Source: an uncultured Flavobacteriia bacterium | Lineage (GTDB): Bacteria > Bacteroidota > Bacteroidia > Flavobacteriales_D > Crocinitomicaceae | Length of the DNA stretch: 19,775 nucleotides | Direction: 5' to 3' | NCBI GenBank assembly: GCA_937975705.1 | Contig: CALJTX010000050.1 | Location: forward strand, 1-19,775 | In this document: piece by piece, positions 14,278-19,775 of the stretch | How positions within the stretch are numbered: position 1 is the stretch's first letter | How the letters are laid out: every line of letters starts with the position of its first letter | Notes under the pieces: generated by a model | The model's database searches: none | What the model was told of the DNA's origin: nothing | Seen by the model: the letters and a program-made list of their open reading frames with translations, nothing else | Made by a program: the position numbers and the translations under genes

Positions 14278-15762
14278 ATGGCCTTCGGATTTTCACCACA
14301 ATACGCACAAGATTACCAGCTAGAGGGCTTGGATCGCGAACACTTTTTAGCTATTGCCATTGAGGCAATAGACAGGTTAGAATTGAAACTGAGCAAGGTC
14401 ACGAGTTCAGGAATTTTGGTGTACACCAAGATGTCTGCTTTCTCTTGGTCTGAAGAAATCACGCTTACTTTTGGTATTGATAAAGTAACAGTCCGGAGTC
14501 AATGCACAGGCAATCAACTATTTGATTGGGGCAAGAACAGGCGCAATGTGCAAGACCTCATTTTAGAAATCAAGCATGTCCGCCGCATCCTTAAAGAGGA
14601 AAAGCTTGCTGCTAAATTGCAGGCGTTAAGCGAAATCGAGACGCTAAATGAGGAGTTGCCTTTGAGTGCGCCAACTTCAACTGCTAAAGATAAAATCTCA
14701 CATTTCTTTTCCATTTTTAAAATCACCGAGGGTTATCGCATTACGCCTATTTTGGTCAATTTGAATTTAGTTGTTTTTGTGGTCATGCTTTTTGCGGGCG
14801 TGAGTTGGATCAGCCCGTCGGCAGACGAACTCGTGAGGTGGGGGGCAAATTACAGAGAATTCACGCTTGCCGGTCAAGGTTGGCGCTTACTTACAGCCTG
14901 TTTTTTGCATGCGGGGATCTTTCATTTGTTGTTCAATATGTATGCGTTGGTATACATCGGCTTGTTGTTAGAGCCGCACATTGGTAGTCTGCGCTTTTTA
15001 CTAGTTTATTTACTTGCAGGCATTGGTGGAAGCATGGCTAGTTTGTGGTGGAACGACTACATGGTAGCTGTCGGCGCTTCTGGTGCTATTTTTGGCTTGT
15101 ACGGCGTCTTTCTGGCGCTGCTTTTGAGCAAAGTACTTGATAAAAATGTCCAGCGCGCTTTTCTGACCAGTACGCTTGTTTTTGTTATTTATATGGTACT
15201 CAATTCTTTCAAGAAAGAAAGCAACATAGACAATGCAGCGCATTTTGGAGGGTTTTTTACCGGATTCATGTTTGGTTTTGCGCTTATTCCAAGTTTGAAA
15301 AAACCCAAAAATAATTTCTTGAATGCATCCATTCTGAGTCTTTTCTGCGTAATACTCTTGACAGTATGTGTCGGTGTTTATAATTCCATCCCAAATGAAA
15401 TCGCAAAATATACACATTTCATGAAGCGTTTTGCAGTCATTGAAAAAGCAGCCTTGAAGGTATACCGCTTGCCTAAAAACAGCACTAAGTTGACCATCTT
15501 CAATGAAGTGCATCGACACGGACTACCAAAATGGAATCGCATGCTCGCACTCGTACAGCAACAATATAAACTCGAATTACCGCAACAACTGCTGCAACGC
15601 AATCGCATCATAGAGAATTACTGTAAGGCCAGAATCAAGTCCTTTGAGCTTATTCGAACTGCCTTGCTCCATCCAGAAAATAATTACAATTACGAAGTAA
15701 ATTATTACAATCAGTACATCATGTCTTTACTTGAAGAAATGCAAGACTTACAACAGCAATAA
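14278..15762 (+). CDS. Rhomboid-family intramembrane serine protease with extra domains
   Basis: This 494-residue protein holds a full rhomboid core (PF01694). HAGIFHLLFN places the oxyanion residues at His216 and Asn220, GASGAIFG puts the catalytic Ser at 268, and NAAHFGGFF gives the catalytic His at 322. Transmembrane helices span about 157-340, with another at about 347-368. Before the core lie about 150 soluble residues, rich in charge and helix after residue 95. After it come about 125 soluble residues with many Gln and Asn (ALVQQQYKLELPQQLLQRN, NNYNYEVNYYNQYIM). Rhomboids usually have about 200-300 residues, so both ends are extensions that may control or recruit substrates. The protease should cut membrane proteins inside the bilayer; substrates are unknown. 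It is followed 16 bases later by a DUF2200 gene. Confidence 0.93.
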   Translation: MAFGFSPQYAQDYQLEGLDREHFLAIAIEAIDRLELKLSKVTSSGILVYTKMSAFSWSEEITLTFGIDKVTVRSQCTGNQLFDWGKNRRNVQDLILEIKHVRRILKEEKLAAKLQALSEIETLNEELPLSAPTSTAKDKISHFFSIFKITEGYRITPILVNLNLVVFVVMLFAGVSWISPSADELVRWGANYREFTLAGQGWRLLTACFLHAGIFHLLFNMYALVYIGLLLEPHIGSLRFLLVYLLAGIGGSMASLWWNDYMVAVGASGAIFGLYGVFLALLLSKVLDKNVQRAFLTSTLVFVIYMVLNSFKKESNIDNAAHFGGFFTGFMFGFALIPSLKKPKNNFLNASILSLFCVILLTVCVGVYNSIPNEIAKYTHFMKRFAVIEKAALKVYRLPKNSTKLTIFNEVHRHGLPKWNRMLALVQQQYKLELPQQLLQRNRIIENYCKARIKSFELIRTALLHPENNYNYEVNYYNQYIMSLLEEMQDLQQQ

Positions 15763-15778
15763 ATCCCGAAAATTACAG

Positions 15779-16141
15779 ATGACCCCAACACCCGAACACA
15801 ACGCTAAAATTGCCAAACTGACTTTTGCTGCAGTATATCCGCTTTATGTCGCAAAAGTGGAACGCAAGGGGAGAACTGAAGATGAGGTACAGCAAGTTGT
15901 GGAGTGGTTAACAGGTTTTGATCGTCAAAAACAACTTCAATTGATCAATGAAAAAGTCACATTTGAAACTTTTTTTGAACGCGCCAACGTGCATCCGAAT
16001 GCGCACCTCATCACGGGGCTCATCTGCGGCTACCGAATTGAAGCCCTCGACAACCCTTTGACACAAAAAGTACGTTATTTAGACAAACTGGTCGACGAAT
16101 TGGCAAAAGGCAAGTCGATGGAGAAGATTTTAAGAAAATAA
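15779..16141 (+). CDS. DUF2200 family protein
   Basis: I start at ATG 15779, just after the rhomboid stop, giving 120 residues. An upstream in-frame TTG (15731) would overlap the rhomboid gene and adds odd sequence. The protein follows DUF2200 (PF09966) along its length: AAVYPLYVAKVERKGRTEDE, VVEWLTGFD, VTFETFFERANVHPNAHLI, GLICGYRIEALDNPLTQK, then VRYLDKLVDELAKGKSMEKI. These stretches are near-diagnostic. The role of DUF2200 is not known; a small soluble cytosolic protein is expected. It probably shares a transcript with the rhomboid gene. Confidence 0.95.
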   Translation: MTPTPEHNAKIAKLTFAAVYPLYVAKVERKGRTEDEVQQVVEWLTGFDRQKQLQLINEKVTFETFFERANVHPNAHLITGLICGYRIEALDNPLTQKVRYLDKLVDELAKGKSMEKILRK

Positions 16142-16201
16142 AAAGGATGATGAAGTATATCGCATTGTGGGCCGTCTTACATAATTTAATATGAAGTTGA
16201 A

Positions 16202-16753
16202 ATGAATAAACACCTCAAATTCATGCTCATCCTAATTTGGATCCTTTTTTCAAGGATATTTGATGCATATAACACATACATGCACACACCTAATTTGGAC
16301 AAAGAGGCAAATCCATTAGTGAGTATTGTTGGCATTTCATCTTGGACGCTTTTACTGGGTATCTTAGGAGCTCTTACACTTTATATTTGCTTTGCATTTT
16401 ACCGAAGCACCTTTCATCCACAAAACCTTGAACCCAAAGAAAAAGGATTGACTTTTGCTTCTTACGCGGCATATTTATATTTAGGGGAGTCTACTCATTG
16501 GTCAGCTATGTTGTACCGCTTCCCAAAAGAAATCAAGCGCTTGCATCAATATTTCGGTAGTTTTTTAACACCATGTTTGGTTTATGCCGGAATTATTTCC
16601 ACGGTAATGTGGCTACTCATTCATTATTCTGAAGAGTACCGTGCTCTTCATACTGCTGGACGCGTATATTTCTTACTAATAGCTGGTTGTATTCAAATTA
16701 TTGTTTCTTTGAATTGGCGCCGTTACAAATCGTATCAAATGAAATTTGATTGA
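16202..16753 (+). CDS. Membrane protein of unknown function
   Basis: This 183-residue protein starts at ATG 16202. It has four hydrophobic segments (about 7-22, 46-67, 120-139 and 153-170). The short loop after the first carries DAYNTYMHTPNLDKEANPLV, a pattern ('DayxTyxxTPnLxxEaNPlv') that recurs in uncharacterised bacterial membrane proteins and recalls the DUF5658 start. A polar loop of about 50 residues between the second and third helices contains ESTHWSAMLYRFPKE. No enzyme motif is visible. The short upstream gap holds only a 15-codon reading frame. Confidence 0.72.
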   Translation: MNKHLKFMLILIWILFSRIFDAYNTYMHTPNLDKEANPLVSIVGISSWTLLLGILGALTLYICFAFYRSTFHPQNLEPKEKGLTFASYAAYLYLGESTHWSAMLYRFPKEIKRLHQYFGSFLTPCLVYAGIISTVMWLLIHYSEEYRALHTAGRVYFLLIAGCIQIIVSLNWRRYKSYQMKFD

Positions 16754-16801
16754 TGGTGTAACTTATTGTCTTACCTGTTGGTTTTAATTAAAATGAACGC
16801 T

Positions 16802-17203
16802 ATGAAAAAGCTTATCACATTAAGTTTTATTGCAATGCTCTTTATCGGTTGCGGAAAAATCAATACACCAAATGCGGATGCTGAAAAGATTTTTGGTAAG
16901 TGGCGTTTTGTGTCTAGTTCTGGTGGTTTTGCGGGTACAGGTAATACAAGTTATTCGAGCAATGACTTATATGAATACAAGGAAAATGGAACCTTTTCTC
17001 ATTATGAAGGCAATCAATTAATCGATCAATCTAGTTTCTCACTGCAATTGGGCCCGAGTATTTTTAGTCAAACGGATCAACTCTTGATACATTATGGAGG
17101 AATATCGCCACAATTATCCCAATCTTTTGTGATACATCAGGATACGCTCTTTTTAAGCGAAGAAGTTTACGATGGTTTTCAGTACGTTTTCGTTAAACAA
17201 TAA
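16802..17203 (+). CDS. Lipocalin-like lipoprotein
   Basis: I start at ATG 16802 (or 16793, three residues longer), which gives a 133-residue lipoprotein with lipobox FIGC and Cys17 as lipidation site. The mature part begins with a linker and then KIFGKWRFVSSSGGFAG, the 'GkWrlv' entry strand of lipocalin-like domains. After that YEYKENGTFSHYEGNQLI and later QDTLFLSEEVYDGFQYVFVK give the expected series of strands ending in a hydrophobic strand. Such proteins are common in Bacteroidota and their ligands are mostly unknown. Its stop lies 2 bases before the next gene, so it heads an apparent operon. Confidence 0.82.
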   Translation: MKKLITLSFIAMLFIGCGKINTPNADAEKIFGKWRFVSSSGGFAGTGNTSYSSNDLYEYKENGTFSHYEGNQLIDQSSFSLQLGPSIFSQTDQLLIHYGGISPQLSQSFVIHQDTLFLSEEVYDGFQYVFVKQ

Positions 17204-17205
17204 GC

Positions 17206-18672
17206 ATGAGAGTTACGCTATCCTTTTTTCTGTTTGTATTCTTGCTTTCTGAAAGCACAGTTGCTCAAACTTCAAAGAATCTATTTACATATGGCCTGAC
17301 AGTTGGGGCAAACCGCCCACAAACTGAAATTTTATTTGGTGATCAAAAGTTTGCAGAGCCAATACTACCTGCAACTGGCTTAAATTTTCAATATACCCGA
17401 ATGGTGCATCCGAAAGTGCCGCTGAACTTCACCGCTGGAATTGGCCTAATGGGCGTCAAACTGTCGGCCCCAGCCAATGGTGCGTTTATGGGAGACCGCA
17501 TGTCTCCTTTTTCTTGGGGCACCTTTACGCTTACAAATTTGCGTTTGGAAGTGGGCAGTGGTTACGAGTTATTCCAAAAAAACCGCTCCACGTATAGCGT
17601 TTTGGGAGGCATCGGTATTCGCAAAATGAGCAACGGAAGTTATGGGAGCTCTTCGTATGAGCCCCAAGGGCAGTTGTATCGCATAGAATTCGAGACGTCT
17701 AAGCCATCCGTTCCTTTCGTCAGTTTGGGTGCACAGTGGGCCTACCAATTGAAAAACACCAATTTACTTTCCGTCAAACTGAGCTATGACCATTCTTTCA
17801 AAAATATCTACGACGGAACCTATATGCTGTATAATCAAACGAGCAACGGCACTTACAACAACCAAGGGCGCTTCTTGAATCTTCAAATTGGCTATACCCT
17901 CAACGGACATAATAAGGCAGCGCGTCTTGCGCTGCTACAACAAGAGCAGCAACTCGACCGCAAAGCGGCTAAAAAGTTGTATCGCAAAGAAAAGAGATAC
18001 ATCGACCCACATAGCATGTTTTTGCGCACAAGTGGCGGTCTTTACCTATCGCGTACAACCATCACCAACGATCCTAATAATGTTATGAATCCAGGTGCTT
18101 CAGAGGGCTTTATGCCTCAAATTGCATTCGAAAAAGGGCTTGGAAAAAATTTATATTTGGAGGCCAGTATTTCTTATGGGCGCGTATGGTTCACAGAAAA
18201 GTACACGGTCATGCCTTATTCTCGAATGGCCTCGAGTACTTCAAATAATGTGCAACTAGGTTTGGGTGCTATGTATCGCTGGACCCTCCCATCTAACTAT
18301 ACCATTTTGAACTTTCATGCGGGCTTCAGTTCTGGTTTGCTTTTCGATAAAGTAGGCAATGCGTGGTCCAGTTCTAGTCAATGGGGAGGGGAGATGAACA
18401 ACACGCCCTTTGATTTCAGCACTCAGGTTTCGGGCACTGTAGTTTCCAAGTATATGGGCGCTGTTTATTTAGGCGCCTCCAAAGATTTCAGGTTGGCCAA
18501 TCGGGTCTATCTGAACTTAGGTTACCGCCATTATTTTGGTTTCAATACCATCATCTCTTCCACCATTCAATACACCGACTTACTCACCCAACAGAGCTCC
18601 GTTATTCAAGCGAAAGTCAAGGGAGGCGGCAGCGATATTGTTTTGGGCTTAAAGGTGAAGTTGAATAAATGA
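17206..18672 (+). CDS. Outer-membrane protein with two tandem beta-barrel halves
   Basis: This 488-residue product has a signal peptide (MRVTLSFFLFVFLLSESTVAQ) and many alternating hydrophobic strands ending in a C-terminal strand (IVLGLKVKLNK). The sequence falls into two halves: residues about 24-233 and 270-488. They are joined by a strongly basic, Gln/Lys-rich linker (about 234-268, with LLQQEQQLDRKAAKKLYRKE). The end of the first half (VSLGAQWAYQLKNTNLLSVKL...LQIGYTLN) parallels the end of the second (VYLGASKDFRLANRVYLNLGY...LGLKVKLN), which suggests internal duplication. The function may be transport or structural. Its TGA overlaps the next ATG by 4 bases. Confidence 0.82.
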   Translation: MRVTLSFFLFVFLLSESTVAQTSKNLFTYGLTVGANRPQTEILFGDQKFAEPILPATGLNFQYTRMVHPKVPLNFTAGIGLMGVKLSAPANGAFMGDRMSPFSWGTFTLTNLRLEVGSGYELFQKNRSTYSVLGGIGIRKMSNGSYGSSSYEPQGQLYRIEFETSKPSVPFVSLGAQWAYQLKNTNLLSVKLSYDHSFKNIYDGTYMLYNQTSNGTYNNQGRFLNLQIGYTLNGHNKAARLALLQQEQQLDRKAAKKLYRKEKRYIDPHSMFLRTSGGLYLSRTTITNDPNNVMNPGASEGFMPQIAFEKGLGKNLYLEASISYGRVWFTEKYTVMPYSRMASSTSNNVQLGLGAMYRWTLPSNYTILNFHAGFSSGLLFDKVGNAWSSSSQWGGEMNNTPFDFSTQVSGTVVSKYMGAVYLGASKDFRLANRVYLNLGYRHYFGFNTIISSTIQYTDLLTQQSSVIQAKVKGGGSDIVLGLKVKLNK

Positions 18673-19076
18673 TGCAACCCTTCCTTCAACACTTTCCCGA
18701 CACCAAACAACAAGAGTTAAAAGCATTCTTGCAGTTAGTTGCTAAAGTAGCGCCACATGAAAAGGCCGCCTTCTACGATGGAAAGGACAAAGAAGGGAAG
18801 GTCGTTACGAACCCGGCAATTGGCTTTGGAAGTTATCTGCATCATTTTTCGGATGGAAGGGTGGAGGAAGTCTATCGATTGGGTCTGAGTCCGAATGCGA
18901 CCGGATTTTCTATTTATGTGTTAGGGCTGAAGGATAAAGAAATCTTGAAAACTCGTTTTGCAAATTCTTTGGGAAAAGCGAAAGTAACGGGGTATTGTAT
19001 TAAATTTAAATCGTTAAAAGATTTAGACGAAAAAATAGTCCTAGATTTGATCAAATTTGCCTTGCTTTATGAGTGA
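18669..19076 (+). CDS. DUF1801 family protein
   Basis: This 135-residue cytosolic protein overlaps the barrel gene by 4 bases; either of two adjacent ATG codons (18669 or 18672) could start it. It shows the DUF1801 (PF08818) pattern: AIGFGSYLHHFSDGRVEE, YRLGLSPNATGFSIYVLGL, and a second half with GKAKVTGYCIKFKSLKDLD and a closing helix (VLDLIKFALL). Proteins of this family are small and of uncertain role. It is translationally linked to the outer-membrane protein and to the metal transporter that follows, with which its stop overlaps by 8 bases. Confidence 0.9.
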   Translation: MMQPFLQHFPDTKQQELKAFLQLVAKVAPHEKAAFYDGKDKEGKVVTNPAIGFGSYLHHFSDGRVEEVYRLGLSPNATGFSIYVLGLKDKEILKTRFANSLGKAKVTGYCIKFKSLKDLDEKIVLDLIKFALLYE

Positions 19077-19775
19077 AATCAACATAGACAACTACCTCGA
19101 TAGCCATTATATCCATAGAAGTAATTGGTTGCGCGCGGCCGTACTTGGTGCCAACGACGGCATTATTTCCATTTCAAGTTTGGCCATTGGAGTGGCCGCA
19201 GCAAGTTCTACCAGAGAACCAATTGTTTTGGCAACGGTGGCAGGTTTGGTTGCCGGAGCTCTGTCTATGGCTGCTGGTGAATACGTGTCGGTAAGTTCTC
19301 AGATGGATACCGAACACGCCGATATCGAAAGAGAAAAGCAAGAACTCGCCGAAATGCCCGATGAAGAATTGCAGATTTTGGCACAAATCTATGAGCAACG
19401 CGGGCTCAAAAAAGAAACAGCACTCCTCGTTGCCAAAGAACTGACGGCTCATGACGCCCTGGCTGCCCACGTCCGCGACGAACTCGGCATCAATGAAATT
19501 ACCCAAGCCAACCCGATACAAGCTGCATTGGCTTCAGGCGCAGCATTTACAGTTGGCGGCATCTTTCCGTTGTTGGTCATCTTATTTGCGCCGGTCAAAG
19601 GCATGGAATTCTGGTTGTATGGCTTCACTATTCTCGCTTTGGTTTTACTTGGTGCAACCGCAGCGCGCACGGGTGGCTCTCCAGTTTGGAAGGCCATCAC
19701 ACGCATCACCATTTGGGGCACAATTGCCATGGCGCTATCTGCTGGTGTAGGTTCTTTATTTGGGGTGAATGTCTA
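19069..19775 (+). CDS. VIT/CCC1-family metal transporter, cut by window end
   Basis: ATG 19069 overlaps the DUF1801 stop by 8 bases and the frame stays open to the last base: 235 codons, close to the full length of this family. The start carries the diagnostic motif VLGANDGIISISSLAIGV, with Asp30 in the first helix. The second helix has ALSMAAGEYVSVSSQMD. A charged cytosolic stretch (EHADIEREKQELAEMPDEE) fits the metal-binding domain, and three more helices follow (VGGIFPLLVIL, and the segments around ILALVLLGAT and IAMALSAGVG). VIT1/CCC1 proteins (PF01988) move Fe2+ or Mn2+ across membranes, in exchange for protons. Substrate choice here is inferred. Confidence 0.93.
   Translation, partial: MSEINIDNYLDSHYIHRSNWLRAAVLGANDGIISISSLAIGVAAASSTREPIVLATVAGLVAGALSMAAGEYVSVSSQMDTEHADIEREKQELAEMPDEELQILAQIYEQRGLKKETALLVAKELTAHDALAAHVRDELGINEITQANPIQAALASGAAFTVGGIFPLLVILFAPVKGMEFWLYGFTILALVLLGATAARTGGSPVWKAITRITIWGTIAMALSAGVGSLFGVNV

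Noticed and set aside
15010..15519. 169-codon minus-strand reading frame
   Set aside because: It is opposite the rhomboid core that carries the catalytic Ser and His. The antisense translation is compositionally odd.
16147..16194. 15-codon frame MMKYIALWAVLHNLI after the DUF2200 gene
   Set aside because: It looks like a membrane-protein start, but it is too short for support and no upstream signal was found. It could be a leader peptide or chance.
19174..19730. Minus-strand frames, and a 99-codon plus-strand frame at 19451-19750
   Set aside because: All lie in other frames of the VIT-family gene, which stays open from 19069 to the window end with family motifs throughout.
1..19775. CRISPR array, tRNA, rRNA, insertion sequence or phage genes
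   Set aside because: No regularly spaced repeats, cloverleaf sequences, transposase motifs or phage structural genes were found on reading both strands.

Overview
The window looks like a piece of a Bacteroidota chromosome (Flavobacteriia/Saprospiria-like; the exact lineage cannot be fixed from this sequence). Evidence: a type IX secretion (T9SS) type A C-terminal sorting domain on the 6211-7605 product, signal peptides ending in 'FAQ' or 'YAQ', a TAnnTTTG-type -7 promoter box ahead of 10806, AT-rich DNA, and AUG starts without strong Shine-Dalgarno sites. All supported genes lie on the + strand. They are packed tightly: many overlap by 1-14 bases and the longest stretch without a gene is about 190 bases. 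No rRNA, tRNA, CRISPR array, insertion sequence or phage gene was seen.

Layout. (1) 1-1015: a small membrane protein whose first base lies outside the window, then a secreted protein with a Cys-rich loop. (2) 1140-2411: a DUF1003 membrane protein and a lipoprotein resembling chagasin-type cysteine-protease inhibitors. (3) 2484-5360: a membrane-microdomain operon of an NfeD-like protein, a flotillin and an exported DUF6794-like protein. (4) 5393-6122: traces of a decayed small gene and a membrane protein. (5) 6211-8275: a T9SS cargo protein and a membrane protein preceded by an 18-base palindrome. (6) 8402-11445: an AT-rich accessory stretch with a ParDE toxin-antitoxin pair and its palindromic operator at one end, a HepT-MntA (HEPN/MNT) pair at the other, and secreted or membrane proteins of unknown function between them. 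(7) 11485-13486: a translationally coupled trio of a secreted protein, a CrtA-like (spheroidene monooxygenase family) enzyme and an unknown 285-residue protein. (8) 13522-16753: a secreted protein, a rhomboid protease with large extra domains, a DUF2200 protein and a membrane protein. (9) 16802-19775: an apparent operon of a lipocalin-like lipoprotein, a tandem-barrel outer-membrane protein, a DUF1801 protein and a VIT/CCC1-family metal transporter cut by the window end.

The most notable signal not explained by single genes is a recurring signal-peptide coding cassette (MTKLL...VQSSFAQ type) at 9602, 11485 and 13522, fused to unrelated mature proteins. A fourth, truncated copy at 10766-10804 contains the promoter of the HepT-MntA pair. 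That pair therefore sits between two imperfect direct repeats of the cassette, and its mRNA is predicted to be leaderless or nearly so. Functional calls rest on reading motifs by eye; no database search was possible.
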